From NCBI GenBank assembly GCA_964462035.1, contig CAYXAP010000015.1, positions 1 through 64,000 on the forward strand: a DNA stretch of 64,000 bases, in the 5' to 3' direction. This document shows positions 1-7,966 of the stretch, piece after piece. A program made the translations under genes and the position numbers. Position 1 is the first letter of the stretch; every line of letters begins with the position of its first letter. The notes beneath the pieces were generated by a model that made no database searches, had not been told where the DNA came from, and saw only the letters and a list, made by a program, of their open reading frames with translations. Source of the stretch: UBA1660 sp964462035 (lineage in GTDB: Bacteria > Myxococcota_A > Polyangia > Polyangiales > Houyiibacteriaceae).

Positions 1-11
1 GCGTGTGCCAC

Positions 12-464
12 TCACGCCGGGCAGCTGCGGCGGCGCTCCGCGGACTCCAGCGCCGCGCTCGCCTCGGCGACCGCCGCGAGCGTGCCCGCGTCGAGGTGCG
101 CTTCCGCCGTCGGGAAGAGCTCGTTCTCTTCGAAGCGCACGTGGTCGCGCAGCAGCTGCCCGAAGCGGCGCAGGCGTTCGCGGGGGTCGCCCTGCGCGGT
201 CAGCAGGTCCCGCAGCCGCGCGTGGTCCACGCGGGTGCGCTCGGTGAGGTCGGCGCAGCCCGCCGCCTCGAGCGCGGGCAGCAGCAGCTGCTCTTCGACG
301 TCGAAGTGCGGCAGCAGATCGCGTTCGAGCTTCTCGCGCGCGGCGGCCAGCTGCGCGCGGACCTCGTCGTCGCTCCCCTTCGCCGCGACCCGCGATTGGC
401 GCGCGAGCACCAAGGCGTGGTGGTGGTCGCGGCTGAGGTCCTGCAGGCGAGGGTCGCGCTTCAT
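12..464 (-). CDS. Hemerythrin-like HHE-domain protein
   Basis: This 150-residue protein looks like a single four-helix hemerythrin-like (HHE) domain, a fold that binds a diiron centre and is used for oxygen, NO or iron handling. The expected ligands are visible in order: DHHHAL near residue 15, HFDVEEQLLLP near residue 53, a central DHARL, and HVRFEENELFP near residue 108. There is no signal peptide, so a cytoplasmic location is likely. The ATG at 464 is the only good start. It is transcribed in the same direction as the thioesterase gene upstream of it, about 45 bp away, so the two may share a transcript. The precise substrate cannot be told from sequence. Confidence 0.85.
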   Translation of the reverse strand: MKRDPRLQDLSRDHHHALVLARQSRVAAKGSDDEVRAQLAAAREKLERDLLPHFDVEEQLLLPALEAAGCADLTERTRVDHARLRDLLTAQGDPRERLRRFGQLLRDHVRFEENELFPTAEAHLDAGTLAAVAEASAALESAERRRSCPA

Positions 465-509
465 CGACGGACACCGTAGCTCACTCCCGCCCGGCCCCGC
501 GGAGCCACC

Positions 510-1292
510 TCAGCGAGCACGGCGAACGACCAGGCTCTGCAGCGCGTGGCCGAGCGGCCCCTCGGTGCTCCAGAGGGCGCTGTGGGCGACGCCCGCGCCG
601 CGCGCGTCGATCCACGTCCGCGCCTGCATCCCGACCCAGCCGTCGATGGGCTCGCCTTGGACGTGCACCGAGAGGTCGGCGTTGAGAAAGGTGTGCTCGA
701 AGGGGTCGAGCACTGGGCTCAGCCCGTTGCCGCTGTCGGCGGCCGCGAAGAGGTGGTCGAGGGGGTGCGCGGGCTCGTCCTCGACGAGCACGCCGCGCAT
801 GCGCATCCACGCGGTCACCGGTCCCTCGCCCCAGGTGCCTTCGGCCAATCGAAGGTCCATCGCCTGGTGGTAGCCGACCTCGTGGCGGAAGAAGGGGAAG
901 ACGAAGGGCGCCGCGTCGTCCGGACCGGCGAAGGGCGTGGGGGCGCTCGCGCGCTCGGGCAGCTCGCCGAGCGCCTCCTCCCGCGTCTTGAGCGCGAGCC
1001 CCGAGGCCACCTCGCGCTCAGCGGCGAAGAGCGACACTCGCACGCGCTCCACCTGGCGGCCGGTCTTCTCGACCGCGGCGTCGACGCGCAGCTCGCCCAG
1101 CGGCACGGGTGCGCGAAGCTCCACGCTCATGCGTCGCAGCGGGTAGGGCGCGCCGGTCTCTCTCGCCACGCGGGCCATGAGCGCGCTCGGCGGCCCGGCG
1201 TGCAGGTGGTCGTTGCTCCAGGGCCCGCGGCCGTGCTCGGTGGCCTCGAAGCGGCCCTGGCCCAGGGCGCGAAAGAAGGCGAGGGCGCTCAT
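510..1292 (-). CDS. Hotdog-fold thioesterase family protein
   Basis: A 260-residue protein of the TesB-like/4HBT double-hotdog thioesterase group, which hydrolyses acyl-CoA thioesters. The motif HAGPPSALMARV near residue 29 is the typical hydrophobic helix entry of these proteins, and a second hotdog half follows from about residue 135. No signal peptide is present. The frame is open to 1352, but the ATG at 1292 (MSALAFF) is preferred because the upstream residues look unconserved. The acyl substrate is unknown. It probably forms a two-gene unit with the hemerythrin-like gene downstream. Confidence 0.7.
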   Translation of the reverse strand: MSALAFFRALGQGRFEATEHGRGPWSNDHLHAGPPSALMARVARETGAPYPLRRMSVELRAPVPLGELRVDAAVEKTGRQVERVRVSLFAAEREVASGLALKTREEALGELPERASAPTPFAGPDDAAPFVFPFFRHEVGYHQAMDLRLAEGTWGEGPVTAWMRMRGVLVEDEPAHPLDHLFAAADSGNGLSPVLDPFEHTFLNADLSVHVQGEPIDGWVGMQARTWIDARGAGVAHSALWSTEGPLGHALQSLVVRRAR

Positions 1293-1417
1293 GCACGCAC
1301 TGTAGCCGCTCGCGTGCTCACCTGCGCCGCCTCGCATGGACCCATGGCCCACGTGTTCCGTCCGCGGTCATCGACACCTCTCGCCCTCGTGTCTGCCTCG
1401 AGCGCTCCGGAGTACGC

Positions 1418-2340
1418 TTGCGTTTGACCCAGCCGAGGCCCCACTTCGTCGCCATCGTCACCGACCTCGACCGCGAGGCCATCGAAGCCATCGAAGCCGC
1501 GCGCGGCATGGTGACCCCCGACGACGTGCCCGCGCTCACCGCCTGGTACCACTCGCTCGAGCGCTGGGATCAGAAGCTCGCGCTGGTCGACCTGATCTGC
1601 GATCAGAACCATCCCTCGATGGAAGCCGTGCTGCTCGACGCCCTTCGAGCGCCCGGCCGCGGCGATTGGGTCGACCTCCCCAAGGCCTTCGCCCTCGGCT
1701 GGCTGGACGACGCGCTCGACGACTTCGCTCGCTACTACAGCGACCGCGCACACCTGCACCGGACGGTCGACGAGTTCCTCGCCGCGCGCAGCATGCAGCG
1801 CGAGCCCGACTTCGGCTCCCCGCCCAAGGCGAGCGCCCCGCTCCCGAGCGAACCGGTGGAGCGCCTCTTCGCCGCGCTCGGCGAGTCGAAGAACGACGAG
1901 GTCCGTCGGTTCCTCGGCCTGGGCGTGTCGCCCGACGCGGCAAAGAACGGCGACCCCGCGCTCTGCTGGGCGCTCATGAAGGGCAACGCCGCGGGCGCGA
2001 TCTCGACCACGGCGCCGACCCGCAGAGCCCGCAGCCGCGCTTCACGCCCCTCGGCTTCGCGTGCTTCGAAGGCAACGCCGCGCAGGTGAAGCTCCTCCTC
2101 GACCGTGGCGCCGATCCGGACGCGGGCTTCACCGCCGTCGGCTTCCGCCACGCGACCGCGCTCCACGTGGCTGCGCGTGCCGGGAAGGTCACGATGGTAC
2201 AGCACCTCCTCGATGCCGGCGCCAAGCCCTTCCTCTCGGACTACGACGGGCGGACGGCCGCCGACCTCGCCAAGGGGCGCCGCGCCGATCGCATTCGCGA
2301 GCTCCTCGCCGCGGCGGGCGCGGGCCGCGCGCTCCACTGA
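1418..2340 (+). pseudogene. Ankyrin-repeat protein, reading frame broken near 2000
   Basis: An N-terminal helical segment of about 150 residues (TTG start at 1418, alternative TTG at 1424) runs into ankyrin repeats, protein-protein interaction modules. In the first frame the text stays protein-like to GNAAGAI near 2000 and then degrades to a stop at 2089. From about 2000 the neighbouring frame carries clear ankyrin repeats (DHGADPQS, VKLLLDRGADPD, ALHVAARAGKV, VQHLLDAGAKP) to a stop at 2340. A one-base deletion, real or a sequencing error, explains this. Corrected, the protein would be about 307 residues. The N-terminal segment is unrecognised. Confidence 0.65.
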
Positions 2341-2343
2341 CGT

Positions 2344-3357
2344 TCAGCGCATCGCCGACGGCGGCACGCCCGCCCAGCGCTTGAAGGCACGGCGGAAGTT
2401 CGCCGGGTCCGAGTAGCCGAGCGAGAACGCGATCTCCTCGATGCTCGACACGCCGGCGCTCAGCTGGTCGCGCGCGAGGCGGTAGCGGACGTCGTCGAGG
2501 ATCGCGCGGAACGAGGTGTCCTCGTCGCCGAGGCGCCGGTGGAGCGTGCGTGGCGTGACCCGCAGTAGCCGCGCGGTGGCCTGGAGCGAAGGGAAGTCGT
2601 TCTGGCTCTCGAGGAGCAGGCGCCGCACGCGGCCGGCCCAGCTCTCGTTGGCCTCGAGCTTCTTCAGCTCGCGCTCGCAGATCTGCGCGGCCTCCTGGAA
2701 GACCCGCGGGTCCGCCATCTTCAGCGGCTGGTCGAGGGTCGACGCCGGAAGCACCAGCCCGGCCCAGCCGGCGTCGTAATCCACGGGCGCGCCGATGAGC
2801 TCCCGCGCCAGCGCCGCGTACTCGGGTTCGGCGAAGGGGAAGGCGGCGCGCTCGATGGGGATGCCGCCGAGGGACACGGACTGCAGCGTGTTGCGGACGC
2901 TCATGAGCACCGCTTCGAGCACCGGCCGCTCCGCGTCGCCCAGATCGACCAGCGAGCTCAGCTTCGCGCGGACCTCCATGCCTCGGACCTCGTAGGCGAA
3001 GGTCAGCACCGAGATTCGCAGCTGGAGGAACTGCGCGAGCACGTCGAGGACCTCGCGGAGCGTCCCGCTGTTCATGGCCGCGTAGCCGACGAAGCCGTGG
3101 CTCCGCGCGACCAGCCGTTCGCCGAGGAAGAGGCCGAGGGCCGGCTCCCGGGCCATCGCGATGCCGTCGAGCACGAGCTGGCGGAAGAGTGGGAGGGTGA
3201 GGGTGAGCGCCGAGTCTTCGAGCTGGGGCTCGTCGAGGTCGTGCAGCTCGAGCCAGCGATCGACGTCGACCCCCACGCTCCTCAGGAACTCCGCGATCTG
3301 GCGCAGGTACTGGGCCGCGAGCGTGAGGTTCGGGGGGACCACCGGACGATCGTCCAT
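2344..3357 (-). CDS. AraC-family transcriptional regulator
   Basis: A 337-residue regulator with an N-terminal arabinose-binding-like sensor region (about residues 20-210) and a C-terminal double helix-turn-helix. The two DNA-reading parts are seen as LQATARLLRVTPRTLHRRL and IEEIAFSLGYSDPANFRRAF, followed by the usual GVPPSAMR end. This matches the OruR/AraC subfamily that senses small hydrophobic or amino-acid ligands. It is divergent from the alkane-monooxygenase-like fusion gene at 3425, with only 67 bp between them, so it is the likely activator of that gene and may regulate itself through the direct repeats in the gap. The ligand is unknown. Confidence 0.9.
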   Translation of the reverse strand: MDDRPVVPPNLTLAAQYLRQIAEFLRSVGVDVDRWLELHDLDEPQLEDSALTLTLPLFRQLVLDGIAMAREPALGLFLGERLVARSHGFVGYAAMNSGTLREVLDVLAQFLQLRISVLTFAYEVRGMEVRAKLSSLVDLGDAERPVLEAVLMSVRNTLQSVSLGGIPIERAAFPFAEPEYAALARELIGAPVDYDAGWAGLVLPASTLDQPLKMADPRVFQEAAQICERELKKLEANESWAGRVRRLLLESQNDFPSLQATARLLRVTPRTLHRRLGDEDTSFRAILDDVRYRLARDQLSAGVSSIEEIAFSLGYSDPANFRRAFKRWAGVPPSAMR

Positions 3358-3386
3358 AAATGACCGGCGGTTGTCGACAAATGACC
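3356..3386. promoter_or_regulatory. Direct repeat, candidate AraC-type operator
   Basis: Two copies of A(T/C)AAATGACC lie at 3356-3365 and 3377-3386, 21 bp start to start, which is two helical turns. Half-sites in direct repeat at 21 bp are classic for AraC family proteins. The first copy overlaps the start codon of the regulator and the second ends 38 bp before the fusion-gene ATG. Binding by the adjacent regulator is inference. Confidence 0.55.
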
Positions 3387-3424
3387 TCCCGAGCGCCGTT
3401 CACCTTCGCTACTGAAGAAGGGCC

Positions 3425-5629
3425 ATGACGCTCGCCCAGATCAACGACAAGCCCATCCGAGTGAAGCCCCGCGAGACGCTGCTGCAGGCCGCGCTCCGTG
3501 AGGGCATCGCCTTCCCCAACAGCTGTCGGGTCGGTGGCTGTGGCGCCTGCAAGTGCAAGCTCGCCGGGGGCGAGGTGAAGGAGCTGACCGAGACCGGCTA
3601 CCTGCTCAGCGCCGAGGAGCTCGCCGAGGGCACCATTCTCGCCTGCCAGTCGGTGCCGACCTCGGACGTGACCATCGAGGTGGACCTGAGCCCCACTGGC
3701 GTGCCCGGCGTGGTGGTCGGCCAGCGGAAGCTCACCCACGACATCACCGAGCTCACCGTGCAGCTCGAGGAGCCGATCGACTACGAGGCCGGTCAGTTCG
3801 CGAACGTGAGCCTCGAGGGGCTCGACGGAGTGGTCCGCAGCTACTCCTTCGCGACGCCCCAGAGCGCCGATGGCCAGGTCACCTTCTTCATCCGGCGGGT
3901 GCCGGGCGGGCAGTTCTCCACCCTGGTCAACGACGAAGACGTCGTGGGCCGGGCGGTCCGGGTCGATGGCCCCTCCGGCGACTGCTGGCTCCGCGGCGGC
4001 GACGCGCCGATGATCTTCGTGGCCGGCGGCAGCGGCCTGGCGCCGATCCTCGCGATGCTGCAGGAGGCGGTCGAGGCCCGAGTGAACCGACCGGCCGTGC
4101 TCCTCTTCGGCGCGCGCGAGCAGCGGGACCTCTACGCCATGGAGGCCATCGAGGCCATCGCCGCCCGATGGCGCGGTGACTTCACCTTCGACTACGTGCT
4201 CTCGGACGCCGACGACGACGGCGACTGGGACGGCGCCCGCGGGCTCGTGACCGAGCACATCGCGGCGCACGTGCGGCCCGGCTCCCAGGCCTACCTCTGC
4301 GGCCCGCCCCCGATGGTCGATGCGGCCATCGAGACGCTGACCGCCGAGGGCGTCGCGCGCGCCGACATCCACTTCGACCGCTTCACCACCCAGGCCGACG
4401 CCGCCGCTCCGGCGGACGAGACCTCGCCCATCGTCAGCGCGCTCCACTACCTCAAGTACTTCTCCTTCCACCTCGTCGGCCTCGTCGCCGCGGTCGCGCT
4501 GCTCGCCGGCGGCCACGTGGTCACCGCCGGCCTGCTCGGCGTGCTGGCCTTCTACGTGCTCGGCGACGCGCTCCTCGGAGAGGACACCTCCACGCCCACC
4601 TTCCGCCGCCCGGGCATCCTCACCGCCCAGCTCTGGCTGGCGCTGCCGCTCCTCTCGTTCATCGTCTTCTGCGCCGTGTGGAGCGTGTCGAGCGTCGACT
4701 TCCTCGGGTTCGGCGCCGGCCTCGAGGCGCTCACTGGCGTCGACGTGCTCGCCGCCCGCGCGGCCACCGGCGTCGGTCAACACATCGCCGCCTTCGTGCT
4801 CACGGGGCTGATGATCGGCATGGTCGGCACCATTCCCGCGCACGAGCTCACGCACCGCACCTGGGATCCGATCTCCATGTTCGTCGGCCGCTGGCTGCTG
4901 GCCTTCAGCTTCGACACCGTCTTCGCCATCGAGCACGTCTACGGTCACCACCGCTACGTCTCGACCACCGTCGACCCGGCAACGGCGCCCCGCGGGCGGA
5001 ACGTCTACGCGCACGTCTTGATCTCGACCGCGAAGGGCAACCAGAGCGCCTGGGAGATCGAGGTGGACCGCCTTCGCAAGAAGGACCTGCCCGTCTTCTC
5101 CTGGCACAACGCCGTCATCCGCGGGCACCTCATGAGCGTCTTCCTCGTCGGCCTCGCTGGCGTGGTCGGCGGCTGGGTCGGCGCGGCCTTCTTCGTGGCC
5201 TGCGCGCTCTGGGGCAAGGCGCTGCTCGAGATCGTCAACTACATGGAGCACTACGGCATGGTCCGGAACCCGGAGCTCCCGGTGCAGCCGCGGCACTCGT
5301 GGAACACCAACCGCCGGCTGAGCTCGTGGTCGCTCTTCAACCTCACGCGCCACTCGCACCACCACGCGCAGGGTGAGGTGCCCTACCAGGACCTGAAGCC
5401 CTATCCGGACGCGCCGATGATGATCGGTGGCTACCTGACCACCATCCTCGTCACCCTCGTGCCGCCGCTCTGGCACCGGCTCATGGTCCCCAAGCTCATC
5501 GAGTGGGACGAGACCCACGCGAGCGACGAGGAGCGAGCGCTCGCCGCCGAAGCGAACGCGGCCAGCGGCATCCCGGCGCTGACCCAGCGCGCGTCCCGCG
5601 CCCCCGGTGCGCTCCGAAGCGCCGCCTGA
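3425..5629 (+). CDS. Ferredoxin-reductase-AlkB fusion monooxygenase
   Basis: A 734-residue self-contained hydroxylase candidate. Residues 1-88 are a plant-type [2Fe-2S] ferredoxin (Cys34, 39, 42 and 74). Residues about 95-330 are a ferredoxin-NADP reductase module with RSYS at 138-141 for flavin, GGSGLAPI and CGPPPM for NAD(P)H. From about 340 onward lies a membrane diiron domain with the histidine clusters HELTH (473-477), HVYGHH (504-509), NYMEH (605-609) and HSHHH (643-647); NY-x-EHYG is diagnostic of AlkB-type alkane monooxygenases. Several membrane helices surround the clusters. It would pass electrons from NAD(P)H to a terminal C-H hydroxylation in the inner membrane. The substrate (alkane, terpene or aromatic methyl) is unknown. 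Divergent AraC gene upstream. Confidence 0.9.
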   Translation: MTLAQINDKPIRVKPRETLLQAALREGIAFPNSCRVGGCGACKCKLAGGEVKELTETGYLLSAEELAEGTILACQSVPTSDVTIEVDLSPTGVPGVVVGQRKLTHDITELTVQLEEPIDYEAGQFANVSLEGLDGVVRSYSFATPQSADGQVTFFIRRVPGGQFSTLVNDEDVVGRAVRVDGPSGDCWLRGGDAPMIFVAGGSGLAPILAMLQEAVEARVNRPAVLLFGAREQRDLYAMEAIEAIAARWRGDFTFDYVLSDADDDGDWDGARGLVTEHIAAHVRPGSQAYLCGPPPMVDAAIETLTAEGVARADIHFDRFTTQADAAAPADETSPIVSALHYLKYFSFHLVGLVAAVALLAGGHVVTAGLLGVLAFYVLGDALLGEDTSTPTFRRPGILTAQLWLALPLLSFIVFCAVWSVSSVDFLGFGAGLEALTGVDVLAARAATGVGQHIAAFVLTGLMIGMVGTIPAHELTHRTWDPISMFVGRWLLAFSFDTVFAIEHVYGHHRYVSTTVDPATAPRGRNVYAHVLISTAKGNQSAWEIEVDRLRKKDLPVFSWHNAVIRGHLMSVFLVGLAGVVGGWVGAAFFVACALWGKALLEIVNYMEHYGMVRNPELPVQPRHSWNTNRRLSSWSLFNLTRHSHHHAQGEVPYQDLKPYPDAPMMIGGYLTTILVTLVPPLWHRLMVPKLIEWDETHASDEERALAAEANAASGIPALTQRASRAPGALRSAA

Positions 5630-5658
5630 CGTCCGCGCCACCCGGTCGCGGTCGCGCC

Positions 5659-5766
5659 TCCCACGGCTTCAGCCACCGCGACGCGCGGGCCTTCGACCCG
5701 AAGGCCGAAGCGGCGGCGATGGACTCGGTCCGCGAGGTGCTCGGTCGCTACGGCTCGCTCGGCTGA
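5659..5766 (+). pseudogene. Possible dienelactone-hydrolase C-terminal remnant
   Basis: Just after the fusion gene an open stretch encodes 35 residues beginning SHGFSHRDARAFDPKAE and ending GRYGSLG. This looks like the C-terminal catalytic-His region of dienelactone-hydrolase or related alpha/beta hydrolases (HGF, then DP-x-A-x-x-A helix). Upstream in the same frame nothing protein-like is seen, and it overlaps no independent start. I read it as a decayed gene end, with low certainty. Confidence 0.35.
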
Positions 5767-5777
5767 ACACTGCGCGA

Positions 5778-5797
5778 CCGAAGCGCTGGCGCTTCGG
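5778..5797 (+). terminator. Hairpin after fusion gene
   Basis: Perfect 9-bp stem CCGAAGCGC / GCGCTTCGG with a two-base gap between the arms (5778-5786 and 5789-5797). It stands between the remnant and the next gene. No T-tract follows, so it may be a rho-assisted or structural stop. Confidence 0.45.
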
Positions 5798-5821
5798 ATG
5801 CGGAGTCGGCATCGTCTCGCC

Positions 5822-6772
5822 ATGAGACGAACGGCGTTCACCGTGCTTGCCCTCACCCTCTGTCTCGGCTGCGGCGACGACGACGCGACGTCGGCCGACG
5901 GTGGGCCCGACGCCGACGACGGCGGCGGGCGCGACTCGGGGCCTCGCGACGCGGGCACGCGCGACGCTGGTGACCCCAGGGACGGCGGGGAGACCCCAGA
6001 CCTCTTCGTCCCCGAGGCCGACCTCGGCGTCGACGGAGGCCCCGTCCTCGACCCGGACTACATGAGCTCCACCCGCCACACGGCGGTTCCCCTCGGCACC
6101 GGGGACGCCCCCGCCGGCTTCTGGGAGTACCTGCCGCCGGGCTACGACGCCGACGGCGCACCGTCGCCGCTGCTCCTCTTCTTCCATGGCTTGGGTGAGA
6201 ACGGCGACGGGAGCCGCGGCGCCTTGGACAACCTGCTGCGCGCCGGGCCGCCGCGCTTCATCGACCGCGACGAGTGGCCGAACACCCGGCCCTTCATCGT
6301 GCTCTCGATGCAGACCGCGTCCGGCTGCCCGGCGCCGAACGCCATCCGCGACTTCCTCGCCTGGGCGATCGCCAACTACAACACCGATCCGGACCGCCTC
6401 TACCTCACCGGCTTGAGCTGCGGCGCGATCGGGATCGCCAACTACCTGCGTGTGCACGTCGACGAGAGCCCCATCGCCGCCGTCGTCGGGATCTCGGGCA
6501 ACTGGAACAACGCGTGGGACAACCGCGGCTGCGAGCTCGGCCAGGTGGCCATCTGGGGCATTCACGGCGACGCCGACGGGAACGGCGGCACCCCGCCGGG
6601 CTCGACCGAAGGGCCGATCACCGGCCTCATCGCCTGCCCGTCGCCGCCGCGGCGCGACGCGCGCCTCGATATGCTCGAGGGCGTCGGACACAACGGCCAG
6701 GCGTGGAACCTCACGTACAACCTCGACAACGGTCTGCCGATCTACACCTGGATGCTCGACCAGCACCTATGA
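5822..6772 (+). CDS. Alpha/beta-hydrolase esterase lipoprotein
   Basis: A 316-residue exported lipoprotein: short hydrophobic leader ending LCLGC, then an Asp/Gly-rich linker (DADDGGGRDSG and so on) to about residue 80, then an alpha/beta hydrolase domain of the polyhydroxybutyrate-depolymerase/esterase type. The nucleophile is Ser199 in GLSCGA, the likely acid lies in HGDADG, and the base in GVGHNGQ near the C-terminus. FFHGLGENG forms the oxyanion region. It probably sits at the outer membrane and cleaves ester polymers or small esters. The ATG at 5822 is chosen over one at 5798 because it places the leader at the N-terminus. Convergent with the next gene. Confidence 0.8.
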   Translation: MRRTAFTVLALTLCLGCGDDDATSADGGPDADDGGGRDSGPRDAGTRDAGDPRDGGETPDLFVPEADLGVDGGPVLDPDYMSSTRHTAVPLGTGDAPAGFWEYLPPGYDADGAPSPLLLFFHGLGENGDGSRGALDNLLRAGPPRFIDRDEWPNTRPFIVLSMQTASGCPAPNAIRDFLAWAIANYNTDPDRLYLTGLSCGAIGIANYLRVHVDESPIAAVVGISGNWNNAWDNRGCELGQVAIWGIHGDADGNGGTPPGSTEGPITGLIACPSPPRRDARLDMLEGVGHNGQAWNLTYNLDNGLPIYTWMLDQHL

Positions 6773-6790
6773 GGCATACGACGGAGGTAC

Positions 6791-7855
6791 TCAGCAGCCG
6801 TGGGCCGCGCGGATGCGCTCGATCTCGCCGAGCAGCTCCGCGTCCATCACCAGCGTCTCGATCGCGGGGCCGTTGATGGTCAGCCCGTTCAGCCCTTCGG
6901 TCGCCTCGAGGTAGAGCCAGGCGCGGCCCCAGAGCGTCAGGATGGCCTCGCGCCAGCAGGCGTCGCCGCTCAGTCGTGTGTAGGCGTCCGGGTAGTCGAG
7001 GCGCGCCATCCGCAGGTAGCGCTCGACGTACCAGAGGAAGGTGAGGATGCCGTCCTTGGAGGTGTTGCTGAAGCCAGGCGAGCGTTGGTCGAGCAGGGCC
7101 CAGCCCGTCGCGAGCGAGTTGACGTACTGGTACGCCTCCTCGAGGAGCATGTTGAAGCCCTGATCGCCGCCTTCGAAGGTTCCGTCATCGGGGTCGCCGT
7201 CGAGATAGGTGCCCGCGTAGAAGTCGCAGTCCGGTCCGCTCGAGCCCTCCGGGCACGCCGGGCGGAGCGACGCGTACTCGTCGCCCGTGATGCGGCTGCG
7301 CGCGAAGGTGTCGCCGCCGCGGCTCGTGGTGTCGCCGCGCTCACAGGCGATCGTCAGCGTGTCGGTGACGACGTACGAGTTCTCGCTGAAGGTCGAGAGC
7401 TCGCCGTCGTAGAGGTGGCCGCACTCGTGCACGATGGTGCCCATGCGGTTGATCATGTCGTCGGCGGACGACGGAGAGCCCGCGAAGAGCTCGTCGCAGG
7501 GCTGACCGAAGTCCGTGTTGGTTCGTCCGCCCCGCACGATGGCCGCGCCGACCGGGTAGCGGCGATCGAGGAAGCCGTCGACGTAGGCGCCGATGTCGCC
7601 GGTCCAGCTCAGCCCGGAGAGATCCGCGGTCACCGGCGGAAGCGTCTCCGTGTACATGCCGTCGACGCAGGTCGGGTCCACGAGCGGGCTCATCGGAGGC
7701 GGACCGCCGTCGACGCCGGGGCCGCCGTCGACGCCGGGGGGCGCGCCGTCGAGAGGCGTCGGACCCATGTCCAGACCGGGGGTGGTGGTGACCCGTCCGT
7801 CATCACCACAGGCGAAGGCGAGGGTGAGCGCGGCGACCAGCGTGAAGCGAAGCAT
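6791..7855 (-). CDS. Putative HEXXH metallopeptidase lipoprotein
   Basis: A 354-residue lipoprotein with leader and lipobox AFAC (Cys16), a DGG/GVDGG-rich linker to about residue 55, and a globular domain holding HECGH at 143-147 within TIVHECGHLYDGE. This fits the HEXXH zinc site of gluzincin or metzincin peptidases. A Glu-rich helix LLEEAYQYVNSLA about 90 residues later could supply a third ligand. No named family is recognised. It faces the esterase lipoprotein tail to tail, 18 bp apart. Peptidase activity is inferred from the motif and export signal only. Confidence 0.65.
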   Translation of the reverse strand: MLRFTLVAALTLAFACGDDGRVTTTPGLDMGPTPLDGAPPGVDGGPGVDGGPPPMSPLVDPTCVDGMYTETLPPVTADLSGLSWTGDIGAYVDGFLDRRYPVGAAIVRGGRTNTDFGQPCDELFAGSPSSADDMINRMGTIVHECGHLYDGELSTFSENSYVVTDTLTIACERGDTTSRGGDTFARSRITGDEYASLRPACPEGSSGPDCDFYAGTYLDGDPDDGTFEGGDQGFNMLLEEAYQYVNSLATGWALLDQRSPGFSNTSKDGILTFLWYVERYLRMARLDYPDAYTRLSGDACWREAILTLWGRAWLYLEATEGLNGLTINGPAIETLVMDAELLGEIERIRAAHGC

Positions 7856-7966
7856 GGCGCATCCAAGCGGATCACGAGCGCCGCTGCAACATCCACCCGC
7901 CCAGGTACGGGTCCCCGAGCGGGGAGCGATTGACCTCTCGCGCCTCTGCGGCTCTCATCCGCGGTC

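Noticed and set aside
1336..2000. Plus-strand Arg-rich frame starting at 1336
   Set aside because: Only its end, after 2000, is protein-like; the earlier part is a shadow of the ankyrin gene's first frame.
2189..5641. Minus-strand open frame of about 1150 codons
   Set aside because: It lies over the AlkB fusion gene, is His/Arg/Gly/Val-rich in the way of antisense frames of GC-rich DNA, and has no domain.
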